Shown one piece after another: positions 26,915 to 33,916 of a stretch of 64,000 nt of DNA. Each line of letters opens with the position of its first letter. Position 1 is the first letter of the stretch. The stretch spans positions 146,582 through 210,581 of the forward strand of contig CAZSWV010000002.1 in NCBI GenBank assembly GCA_964611295.1, given 5' to 3'. The stretch is from B73-G16 sp964611295 (GTDB lineage Bacteria; Desulfobacterota; B13-G15). The position numbers were made by a program, and so were the translations under genes. The notes under the pieces were generated by a model that saw only the letters and a list, made by a program, of their open reading frames with translations, ran no database searches and was not told where the DNA came from.

Positions 26915-27292
26915 GTGGAAAAACTTCTCTCTTTACAAGAGATAGTGGAAAAATTTCAAAAAGGCGAAAACCTTTTCGATATAACGATTGAAAAATGGCG
27001 CAGGATAAGGAACTTTTTAAAGGAAAAAGGGAAAGAGGTAGTCCCAATTATCTTAGACAACGCGCGAACAGGAGGGCCTTTTTGTTTAGAGTTTAATCAA
27101 CAATGTAGTCTTTGCATAATTAAACAATGGTGTAGAGACCCTAATGGTTTCTATCAAAATGTAATGCGTTACCTTTATATGTACGCGTCTACAGGCGATT
27201 ATTATTACAAACAAAGAGCCATAAAAGAAATAGACAAGTTTATCGAAGAGATCACTAAATTCAAAGAAACAATAAAAGAAAGAATCAATTAA
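26915..27292 (+). CDS. Small protein with EndoIII-like C-x6-C-x2-C-x5-C motif (unknown function)
   Basis: I do not recognise this protein. The GTG at 26915 has GGGGGTGAG six bases upstream and gives 125 residues; an upstream GTG (26891) without a good site would add eight. Central to it is CLEFNQQCSLCIIKQWC. Its cysteine spacing C-x6-C-x2-C-x5-C is the same as the 4Fe-4S loop of endonuclease III/MutY. The flanks are charged amphipathic helices with no glycosylase HhH. It could bind an iron-sulfur cluster or zinc. The stop overlaps the ATG of the KptA-like gene by one base (TAATG), suggesting the two are made together. Confidence 0.7.
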   Translation: MEKLLSLQEIVEKFQKGENLFDITIEKWRRIRNFLKEKGKEVVPIILDNARTGGPFCLEFNQQCSLCIIKQWCRDPNGFYQNVMRYLYMYASTGDYYYKQRAIKEIDKFIEEITKFKETIKERIN

Positions 27293-27969
27293 TGGCACAC
27301 GCTTATCAAGTAAAGTCTTTACAGAAAACGTTAGCTTATATTTTAGGATGCAGACCTGATGAATTTGGCCTGATTCTAGACGATAACGGCTTTGCAAAGA
27401 TAAGTGAATTATGTAAAGTTTTAAAAGAAGAAGGTTGGTCTTACGTAAGTGAAAAAGATATAGTAGAAGCAGCGGTTACCGATGCAGAAAGGCGCTTTGA
27501 ATTAAAGGAAGGAAAGATAAGGTTTACAGATATAAAAGGTCTTGAGTACGGATATTTTGAGAAGGTTGTGCCTCCTAGGTTACTGTTCTTAGGTATCAAG
27601 GAAGAAGGCTATTTATCTGTGCTTCACAGGGGGTTGTTGCCGCCACGGGGGCAAAGTTATATTTACCTTTTTGCTGAAAAAACGCTAGCAGAGAGAGTCG
27701 CAAAGCGCAGGTATGAACGTCCAGTCCTTTTGGAAGTTCTCGCTTCAGAGGCCTCCCAAGCAGGATTTGAGTTTTTTAAGGTCTTCCCCCTTATATTCGC
27801 AACTTATCACGTACCGAAAGAATACGTAAAAGGACCATATGTTAGAGAAGAAGTACTGCAAGCCTCTAAACCCAAACCGGTAAAGGCATTGGAACCTTCC
27901 TTTGAGGTGATACGTGGTAAAAGTTGGAAAGAGCAGGCAAAGAAGTTTAGGCGGAAGAAAATGCTTTAA
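27292..27969 (+). CDS. KptA/Tpt1-like protein with altered active site
   Basis: Resembles RNA 2'-phosphotransferases (KptA/Tpt1), which remove a 2'-phosphate from RNA using NAD+. Alignment by eye: LAYILGCRPDEFGLIL for LSFVLRHKPEAIGI, RFELKEGKIRFTD for the RF...IRA strand, VPPRLLFLGI for TPPQFLYHGT, SYIYLFAE for HYVHLSAD, and HVPKEYV at the end. The catalytic LRH dyad reads LGC, the His of HGT is Leu and the His of the VHLS strand is Tyr, so classical activity is doubtful. Residues 185-225 form a basic tail. It sits between a small cysteine-rich protein and DUF1844, downstream of panD. A non-catalytic RNA- or ADP-ribose-binding role is inferred. Confidence 0.68.
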   Translation: MAHAYQVKSLQKTLAYILGCRPDEFGLILDDNGFAKISELCKVLKEEGWSYVSEKDIVEAAVTDAERRFELKEGKIRFTDIKGLEYGYFEKVVPPRLLFLGIKEEGYLSVLHRGLLPPRGQSYIYLFAEKTLAERVAKRRYERPVLLEVLASEASQAGFEFFKVFPLIFATYHVPKEYVKGPYVREEVLQASKPKPVKALEPSFEVIRGKSWKEQAKKFRRKKML

Positions 27970-27983
27970 AGGGGGCTAGGTCT

Positions 27984-28379
27984 ATGGGAGAGGAAAGGAC
28001 AGAGGAAAGGCGTAGTTTTAAGGTGATCGATAAACGCTTCTTCGCCCAAAAGGACGCTATCGAAGGTCAAAGTCCAAAGGGAAAAGAACAAGAAGCTAAA
28101 GACCTTAAGGAAATGCCATATGAACAAGTTCCACCTATCACTTTTTCGGGATTTATCTATTCCCTTAGCACTACGTGCCTTATGCACTTGGGTGAGATCC
28201 CCAATCCTTCTTCTCAAAAAATTGAAAAAAACCTGACGTTAGCTAAGCAGACCATCGATCTGCTCGAAATACTAGCAGAAAAGACAAAAGGGAACCTTAC
28301 GCCTGAAGAGGACTCCCTTTTGAAAAGCGCACTTACTGAGCTTAGGTTCTTATACGTCAAAGCACTTTCTGGACGTTGA
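27984..28379 (+). CDS. DUF1844 protein
   Basis: A 131-residue member of the DUF1844 family of unknown function. The conserved core is ITFSGFIYSLSTTCLMHLGE, followed by LAKQTIDLLEILAEKTKGNL and LLKSALTELRFLYVKA. The first 45 residues or so are charged and low in complexity. The ATG has an AAAGGGGG ribosome-binding site. It is probably the last gene of the pan operon transcript and converges on the transaldolase gene six bases away. Confidence 0.88.
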   Translation: MGEERTEERRSFKVIDKRFFAQKDAIEGQSPKGKEQEAKDLKEMPYEQVPPITFSGFIYSLSTTCLMHLGEIPNPSSQKIEKNLTLAKQTIDLLEILAEKTKGNLTPEEDSLLKSALTELRFLYVKALSGR

Positions 28380-28385
28380 AAAACT

Positions 28386-29036
28386 TTACCTTTTACGGGG
28401 GACTTTTTCCCAATCTTTTGAAAAACGCTCAATCCCTATATCCGTCAAAGGATGCGAAAACAGTTGCTCTAAAACCTTAAAAGGCATAGTGACGATATCC
28501 GCTCCCAAAAGGGCAGCTTCAAGCACGTGCATGGGGTGTCTGACACTTGCTACTATAACTTGTGTGAACAAGTCGTAATTGGAATAAATTTCTAAAATCT
28601 GTTCAACCAAGCGCATACCTTCTGAAGCGATATCATCCAAACGTCCAACAAAGGGGCTTACATAAGTAGCACCAGCCTTTGCAGCGATCAAGGCTTGAAG
28701 AGGTGAAAAAACCAAGGTCACGTTTGTCCTTATCCCTTCGGCTTCGATCCTTTTGACAGCTTTAATCCCTTCGGGCGTCATGGGAATCTTGACCACTACG
28801 TTATCCCCCAACTTGGCAAGTTCTTTCGCTTCCTTCAACATACCCTCTGCGTCTTTTGCGGTAAGCTCAAGGCTAACAGGACCAGGTACTATTTTACAAA
28901 TTTCTTGGACAAGCTCCCAAAACTCCAAGCCTTCTTTGGATATAAGCGTAGGATTGGTCGTCACTCCCTCCACCAATCCCATTTCCAGCCCTCTTTTTAT
29001 TTCGTCCAAATTGGCGGTATCTAAAAAGAACTTCAT
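28386..29036 (-). CDS. tal: Transaldolase / fructose-6-phosphate aldolase (TalC type)
   Basis: Small (216-residue) transaldolase subfamily enzyme that interconverts sugar phosphates through a Schiff-base Lys. The motifs are FLDTANLDEIKRGLEMGLVE, GVTTNPTLISKEG, VVVKIPMTPEGIKAVK with the Schiff-base Lys, TNVTLVFSPLQALIAAKAGA, SPFVGRLDDI and the C-terminal LEAALLGADIVTMPF. TalC and true fructose-6-phosphate aldolase differ subtly, so the exact reaction is left open. It begins three bases after the class II aldolase gene, with which it likely forms an operon. Confidence 0.93.
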   Translation of the reverse strand: MKFFLDTANLDEIKRGLEMGLVEGVTTNPTLISKEGLEFWELVQEICKIVPGPVSLELTAKDAEGMLKEAKELAKLGDNVVVKIPMTPEGIKAVKRIEAEGIRTNVTLVFSPLQALIAAKAGATYVSPFVGRLDDIASEGMRLVEQILEIYSNYDLFTQVIVASVRHPMHVLEAALLGADIVTMPFKVLEQLFSHPLTDIGIERFSKDWEKVPRKR

Positions 29037-29039
29037 GGC

Positions 29040-29618
29040 TCAACCTCCAGCCTTCGGTTTATAAACCAGTCCTTGTAACAACATGGCTAAATATAAAAGT
29101 TTACATGAAGACTCAAGTGCTGAACTTAACATGAGCGCCTCTTCTAGATCTTCACCAATGGCAAAGGAACCGTGCCCGCGAATTATAGCCACTTTGGCCT
29201 CTTGAAGGCAAGGAATTATAGCCCGGGCCACTCCCTCAGATCCAACCGGATCTCTTACTTCCACAACCGGTACCTTCTTTAAAATAAGCCTGCCTTCAAG
29301 GTCCACAGGCGATATCTCGTCGAGATAAAGGGAAAGCAACACGGCATAAGGGGGGTGACAATGTAAAATCGCCTTTGCGTTCGTTTGACCGTAAATAGCC
29401 TGATGGACAAGTAGTTCACTCGAAGCTCCGGGGCAAGGACCTTCAAAAGGAGCCATGACTAGGTCCCTTTCCTCAAGGCATGCGAGCATAGCTTTATGTC
29501 TGGTAATTAAAATCCCATCATTACACTTCACACTCATATTCCCGCTATGGGAGGATATAAGCCCCAAACGACCGAGTTCCTTCCCTATCTTTACAAAAGA
29601 AAGAAACACCACTTTCAC
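29040..29618 (-). CDS. Class II aldolase/adducin family protein
   Basis: Zinc-dependent aldolase-fold enzyme of the L-fuculose-1-phosphate aldolase / L-ribulose-5-phosphate epimerase / MtnB superfamily. The 192-residue protein has SSHSGNMSVKC (phosphate site), the zinc ligands in ILHCHPPYAVLLS, and IIRGHGSFAIGEDLEEA with the third His. It starts at GTG (29618) behind AAAGGG; neighbouring GTG codons are alternatives. The substrate is not identifiable. Pairing with transaldolase suggests sugar-phosphate or aldehyde metabolism. Confidence 0.87.
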   Translation of the reverse strand: MKVVFLSFVKIGKELGRLGLISSHSGNMSVKCNDGILITRHKAMLACLEERDLVMAPFEGPCPGASSELLVHQAIYGQTNAKAILHCHPPYAVLLSLYLDEISPVDLEGRLILKKVPVVEVRDPVGSEGVARAIIPCLQEAKVAIIRGHGSFAIGEDLEEALMLSSALESSCKLLYLAMLLQGLVYKPKAGG

Positions 29619-29650
29619 CCCCTTTGTTAATTTTTAAATGAAAGCACCTT

Positions 29651-29680
29651 TTGAGGTATCATTTCAAGATATGTTATAAC
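29651..29680 (+). promoter_or_regulatory. Promoter close to the CCA-enzyme start codon
   Basis: TTGAGG (29651-29656), an 18-base spacer and TATAAC (29675-29680) match sigma70 boxes. The ATG at 29692 lies only 11 bases after the -10, so the transcript would have a leader of about 3-6 bases. Confidence 0.5.
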
Positions 29681-29691
29681 ACGAAAAGGCC

Positions 29692-31080
29692 ATGGACCTA
29701 AAAAAAATTGAATTGCAGGTGTTGAACGAGCCGATTTTAAAGCTGATCTCTGAAGAGGTCCAGAAAGAGGGTTTGAACCTTTATCTTGTAGGGGGGGCCT
29801 TAAGGGACTACTTCTTAGACCTTAGGCCAAGGGATTTCGACTTCTTGTTTGAGGGTAGTCGTGAGGGACTTGAAACATTCCTCAGGACCTTGAGCAGAAA
29901 ACTCAGGGCTTCTTATTTTTTACTCGGTAAAAAGGACCACATGTTGTATAGAATGGTAATAGACCAAAAGGTCTTAGATTTTACCCTCCTTTGGGAAGGA
30001 AGTATTGAAGAAAACCTCAAAAGGCGCGATTTCACCGTAAATGCTATAGCGTATTCTCTTAGCCAGAGGCGCTTCTACTTACACCCAGATTCCTTAAGAG
30101 ACTTAGAGGAAAAGAAGCTGCGCCTAGCATCACCTGAAGCTTTCCTTTTTGACCCTTTGCGGATTTTAAGGGCCTTCAGGTATATGGCAACCCTCGGGTT
30201 CACTGTTCCTTTTGAACTAAAACAAAAGATCTTAAAAAACGCCCATATGTTGTCAAACGTCGCGCCCGAAAGGATATTGACTGAACTCGAAGAGATCTTC
30301 CTTTCGGAGTCGCCATACGAAGCTATAGTTGAGATGGCAGACAGCAAGGTCATGGAAGCCCTTTTCCCCGAACTCTCTTTTTTAAGGGGCCTTGAACAGG
30401 GACCATTTCACACAAAAGATGCCTTCTGGCACTCGGTCTTGGTCACAGTAGAAGTGCTTAAGATTGCCAAAGACCCTACCCCTTTAGAACCTTTGTACAA
30501 CAAAGAGGACAAATTAGCCTTGGCTTATAGCGCCCTATTTCACGACTTGGGGAAAAGGGAAACTTTATCAACTGATAGTGAAGGGGTACATCATTTTTAC
30601 GGCCACGAAGTCGCTTCAAAAGAAAAAGCCCTGAAGATAATAGAAAGGTACCCCTTCTCGAGAGGACTTTCTCAAAAGATCGTCTGTTTAGTAGAAAATC
30701 ACATGTACGTGTTGAACCTTTCCCAATCCAATCCTACTGATAGGGCTATAAGGAGGTTTATAAGCCGAATAGGTGAGGAACTCGAATTGGCACTGATCCT
30801 CGCTTGGGCGGAATGGAGAGAAAAAGGAAAAGACGAAGACGCTTATCGCCAGTTCCTAAGCAGGGTGATTGCGTTGAAAAGGGAACTCAAGGCCTTTCAA
30901 CCGCTTATCAAAGGACGGGACCTGCTCGACCTTGGATTTCCTCCAGGACCTATTATTGGACAAATACTACAAAAAGTCCATGAACTCCACCTGGATGGGG
31001 TTTTAAAGACAAAAGAAGAGGCCATGGAATTCGTAAAACAAAATTTTCTCACAAAGGGGGAAACATGGGAGAAAAAGTAG
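29692..31080 (+). CDS. cca: tRNA nucleotidyltransferase (CCA-adding) / poly(A) polymerase family with HD domain
   Basis: Class II nucleotidyltransferase that adds or repairs the 3' CCA of tRNA. The 462-residue protein has LVGGALRDYFLDLRPRDFDF (catalytic Asp pair), RRDFTVNAIAYSL (motif B), DPLRILRAFRYMATLGF and a C-terminal HD phosphohydrolase-type region ALFHDLGKRETL plus GHEVAS. The tRNAs in this window encode CCA, which fits a repair role. Splitting into A-adding and CC-adding enzymes, known in Aquifex and relatives, cannot be excluded. It overlaps coaD by 16 bases. Confidence 0.88.
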   Translation: MDLKKIELQVLNEPILKLISEEVQKEGLNLYLVGGALRDYFLDLRPRDFDFLFEGSREGLETFLRTLSRKLRASYFLLGKKDHMLYRMVIDQKVLDFTLLWEGSIEENLKRRDFTVNAIAYSLSQRRFYLHPDSLRDLEEKKLRLASPEAFLFDPLRILRAFRYMATLGFTVPFELKQKILKNAHMLSNVAPERILTELEEIFLSESPYEAIVEMADSKVMEALFPELSFLRGLEQGPFHTKDAFWHSVLVTVEVLKIAKDPTPLEPLYNKEDKLALAYSALFHDLGKRETLSTDSEGVHHFYGHEVASKEKALKIIERYPFSRGLSQKIVCLVENHMYVLNLSQSNPTDRAIRRFISRIGEELELALILAWAEWREKGKDEDAYRQFLSRVIALKRELKAFQPLIKGRDLLDLGFPPGPIIGQILQKVHELHLDGVLKTKEEAMEFVKQNFLTKGETWEKK

Positions 31081-31553
31081 CGGTATACGCAGGCTCTTTC
31101 GATCCATTGACGTACGGACACGTTAACATCATAGAGAGGGCACTTAAGATCTTCGACAAGGTAATAGTGGCTGTAGCTACAAATTACCAAAAACAACCCT
31201 TATTTTCTCCTGAGGAAAGAGTTGAGATGATAAAAGAGGTATTTAAAGACGAACCACGAGTTGAAGTAGAAAGTTTCGAAGGGTTGCTTGTGGATTACAT
31301 GAAGAAAAAAGATATTAAGATCATTATAAGGGGACTAAGGGCTACATCTGATTTCGAATACGAATACCATATGGCTTCCATGAACAGAAGCCTTTACCCC
31401 GAGGTAGACACCATATTCATGGTTACAGCTAAAGACTATTTCTTCATCAGTTCGCGTACAATCAAGGAAATTGCAAGCCTTGGTGGTGAGGTATCGGATT
31501 TTGTTCCTCCCATTGTTGCCAAGAAATTGAAGGAGAAATTTAAGGGCAAATGA
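31065..31553 (+). CDS. coaD: CoaD, phosphopantetheine adenylyltransferase
   Basis: Penultimate step of coenzyme A synthesis. The 162-residue protein has VYAGSFDPLTYGHVNIIERA (the HIGH-like TxGH nucleotide motif), VVAVATNYQKQPLFS, IIRGLRATSDFEYEYHMA and the KMSKS-equivalent ISSRTIKEIASLGG. Length is typical. It overlaps the CCA enzyme and ispG, forming a three-gene unit. Confidence 0.98.
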   Translation: MGEKVAVYAGSFDPLTYGHVNIIERALKIFDKVIVAVATNYQKQPLFSPEERVEMIKEVFKDEPRVEVESFEGLLVDYMKKKDIKIIIRGLRATSDFEYEYHMASMNRSLYPEVDTIFMVTAKDYFFISSRTIKEIASLGGEVSDFVPPIVAKKLKEKFKGK

Positions 31554-32632
31554 AAAGGAGAAAAACCAAACAGATTAAGCTTGGGGAACTGAAGATAGGA
31601 GGAGATGCTCCTATTGTTGTACAATCCATGACTAAGGTCCATCCTGAAGATATTGAAGGGACTCTGTTCCAGATAGATGAAGCTTATAAGGCAGGGTGCG
31701 AGGCTATAAGGATTGCCGTACCAGATAGAAAGGCGGTAGAAGCCCTCAAAGAGATAAAAGCTAGGTCCCCCATCCCTATCATAGCCGATCTACACTTCAG
31801 TCCTAAATTGGCTATGATGGTCTTTGACACTGCGGTTGAGGGGATAAGGCTCAACCCTGGAACGATGCCTAAGGAAGCACTTAAGGAAATACTAAGTGCT
31901 GCTAGGGAAAAAAAAGTAACCGTACGGATAGGGGTAAATTCCGGATCCCTTCCTCAGGAATACCATAGGTTTGAAAAGCTGTCAGAAGCCCTAGTAGCCT
32001 GTGCCTTGGATGCATTAGAACTAGGCGAATCAGTAGGGTTATATGAGATGAAGTTCTCCCTTAAGGCAAGCGATGTGGTAGAGACACTGGAGGCCAATAG
32101 GCGTTTCGCAACCCTTACAGATTACCCTATCCACCTCGGTCTCACTGAAGCAGGACCTTTGTTTAGCGGAACTGTGAAATCCGCAGTGACATTGGGCGTA
32201 TTGCTTTCAGAGGGGATAGGCGACACCATCAGGGTGTCCTTGACGGGTCCCCCCGTGTGGGAGGTAAGAGTTGCATATAAGATCTTAAGTGCCTTAGGAC
32301 TGAGAAAACGCGGGGTGGACATCATCTCTTGCCCTACTTGCGGTAGGTGTAAGGTGGATCTGATCCCTATTGTCACGGAACTTGAAAAGAAACTCGAACA
32401 TATAACAGAACCGCTTACGGTAGCTGTCATGGGATGCGTGGTAAATGGCCCTACAGAAGCACGTCATGCAGACGTGGGAATTGCAGCCGGGAAAAAATCA
32501 GGTGTATTGTTCCGTAAAGGCAGGATAATAGATAAACTTCCACCCGAAAGGTGGATAGATAGGCTTCTTGAAGAAATCAACGCCCTTCTGAAAGCATCTG
32601 ATAAGTATAACGAATCCTCTGAAGTACTGTGA
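31550..32632 (+). CDS. ispG: IspG, 4-hydroxy-3-methylbut-2-enyl-diphosphate synthase
   Basis: 4Fe-4S enzyme of the MEP isoprenoid pathway. The 360-residue protein has a TIM-barrel half with APIVVQSMTKV and GIRLNPGTMP, and a C-terminal iron-sulfur half with SCPTCGRCKVDL (two cluster Cys), MGCVVNGPTEARHADVGIA (third Cys) and the Glu ligand after it. This is the short bacterial form. It overlaps coaD by four bases and, tail to tail, the CDP-alcohol phosphotransferase gene by 56 bases. Confidence 0.97.
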   Translation: MKRRKTKQIKLGELKIGGDAPIVVQSMTKVHPEDIEGTLFQIDEAYKAGCEAIRIAVPDRKAVEALKEIKARSPIPIIADLHFSPKLAMMVFDTAVEGIRLNPGTMPKEALKEILSAAREKKVTVRIGVNSGSLPQEYHRFEKLSEALVACALDALELGESVGLYEMKFSLKASDVVETLEANRRFATLTDYPIHLGLTEAGPLFSGTVKSAVTLGVLLSEGIGDTIRVSLTGPPVWEVRVAYKILSALGLRKRGVDIISCPTCGRCKVDLIPIVTELEKKLEHITEPLTVAVMGCVVNGPTEARHADVGIAAGKKSGVLFRKGRIIDKLPPERWIDRLLEEINALLKASDKYNESSEVL

Positions 32633-33200
32633 TGAAACTAAAAACTAAAATTACCCAAAGTATTGGCACCACCCATCCACTGAATAAAGCTATCGAAATC
32701 AGAATTATCCTCTCCGGACGCTCTAACCATCCTACTTTACAAGAAGAAAGGAACACTTCAGCACGTGCTCTACAAAAAGGAACCATTATGCTACCCATCA
32801 TCGAGAATAACGATAACAGCATGTTGTCTATATCACCTTTTGTGGCATAATAAAATACAAAGGCAATAAACAAAAGAAAATCAGAAAAACGATCCATTAC
32901 TGAATCAAAAAAAACTCCAAAAGAGGTGGCTTTTCCGTTTATACGGGCTACAGCACCATCGAGCACATCGAACATGCCACCTATAAGCACTAAAAGCCCT
33001 GCCCACCGCCATTTACCGTAAGCTATGAAAAAAGAAGCTACTGCATTGACAATTACTCCTAATAAAGTTAACACATTGGGACTCAAAGAAGACAAACGTA
33101 AAGCCTTAGCCACTTTGAAGAACAAGGGGTCAAACCTGGTCTTAAAAACTTGGGCTAACATGGCAATAGTATAGCTATCATTTTGATCCTCAGAAGACAA
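32577..33200 (-). CDS. CDP-alcohol phosphatidyltransferase, membrane
   Basis: Integral membrane enzyme of phospholipid head-group synthesis. The 207-residue protein has about six hydrophobic segments and the complete family motif DG-x2-AR-x8-G-x3-D-x3-D (starting DGAVARINGK, ending FDSVMD, about residues 80-103). The length fits phosphatidylinositol-phosphate-synthase or PgsA-like members, so the alcohol acceptor is not assigned. Its 3' end is antisense to the last 56 bases of ispG. The start ATG has no strong ribosome-binding site. Confidence 0.87.
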   Translation of the reverse strand: MSSEDQNDSYTIAMLAQVFKTRFDPLFFKVAKALRLSSLSPNVLTLLGVIVNAVASFFIAYGKWRWAGLLVLIGGMFDVLDGAVARINGKATSFGVFFDSVMDRFSDFLLFIAFVFYYATKGDIDNMLLSLFSMMGSIMVPFCRARAEVFLSSCKVGWLERPERIILISIALFSGWVVPILWVILVFSFITVLQRIRYTYQMLSEGR

Positions 33201-33227
33201 GGACTAATTTTAAAAAACCAATCTCAA

Positions 33228-33245
33228 TACCCCTTTGGGGTACCC
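33228..33245. repeat. Inverted repeat upstream of the iorAB promoter
   Basis: TACCCC-TTT-GGGGTA (33228-33242) overlaps the palindrome GGGTACCC (33238-33245) and abuts the -35 box at 33246. It lies between divergent genes, so it is more likely an operator than a terminator. No T-run follows on either strand. Confidence 0.35.
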
Positions 33246-33275
33246 TTGACAGTAGCCGAAAAACTCGTGTAGTAT
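33246..33275 (+). promoter_or_regulatory. Promoter of the zinc-ribbon/iorAB unit
   Basis: TTGACA (33246-33251), an 18-base spacer and TAGTAT (33270-33275). The transcript would start near 33282, leaving a leader of about 145 bases before the GTG start at 33427. No gene is seen between 33201 and 33426. Confidence 0.5.
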
Positions 33276-33426
33276 TTTTTTCAATTGGAAAAGATGTTTA
33301 TAAATCGAGTGGTTTATTTGATTCCAAGAAATTTAGTCTGTACTTGCCCTTACCTAATCCTTGCCGATAAACGAAATTTTACCCTTAATTCATCAAGACC
33401 AATACGAACAAGGAGGAACAGAAGGG

Positions 33427-33900
33427 GTGCGAAAGGATAAGTTTCTTAAGGATTTTGAACACGATCCTTATTCCGAATCTCGAAAACTTCAGGAGGGCAC
33501 CTTTTGTAAGGAGTGTGGGGCTGTCTACGTAAAGGGACGGTGGACATGGCCTTTTGAGGAATTGGAAGGGAAAACGCCTTCGATATGTCCTGCATGTAGG
33601 CGCATAAGGGATGATTATCCTGCAGGTGAAATAGTTATCTCAGGGACCTATTTCCTGGATCATAGGGAAGAGATACTTAATATCGTTTATAATGTCCTGG
33701 AGCAAGAAAAGGAGCGTTCGCCGTTAAAGAGGGTCATTAAAGTTGAAGAAGGAAAAGGATTTATGCGCATGAGCTTTACCGACGATCATTTGGTAAGGAG
33801 GATTGGCGAAGCCCTTTACAGGGCTCATAAAGGAACTTTGGAACTTCAATATGCCGAAGGCGATAAGTTTTTGAGGATTCAATGGAAAAGGGACAAATAA
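33427..33900 (+). CDS. Zinc-ribbon protein, BCAM0308-like
   Basis: A 157-residue protein with two cysteine pairs, FCKECG and ICPAC, forming a zinc ribbon around an intervening WTWPFEELEGK. It resembles the BCAM0308 group, which has no assigned function. The start is taken as GTG (33427) because AAGGAGG lies at 33410-33416; an upstream in-frame TTG (33361) would add 22 residues but has no such site. The C-terminal half (about 80-157) is a mixed alpha/beta region of unknown fold. It ends 16 bases before iorA and is probably co-transcribed with it. Confidence 0.72.
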   Translation: MRKDKFLKDFEHDPYSESRKLQEGTFCKECGAVYVKGRWTWPFEELEGKTPSICPACRRIRDDYPAGEIVISGTYFLDHREEILNIVYNVLEQEKERSPLKRVIKVEEGKGFMRMSFTDDHLVRRIGEALYRAHKGTLELQYAEGDKFLRIQWKRDK

Positions 33901-33916
33901 CAGAGGAGGAATTCCG

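Noticed and set aside
33361..33426. TTG start for the zinc-ribbon protein upstream of iorA
   Set aside because: No ribosome-binding site at the TTG, whereas AAGGAGG lies ten bases before the GTG at 33427.
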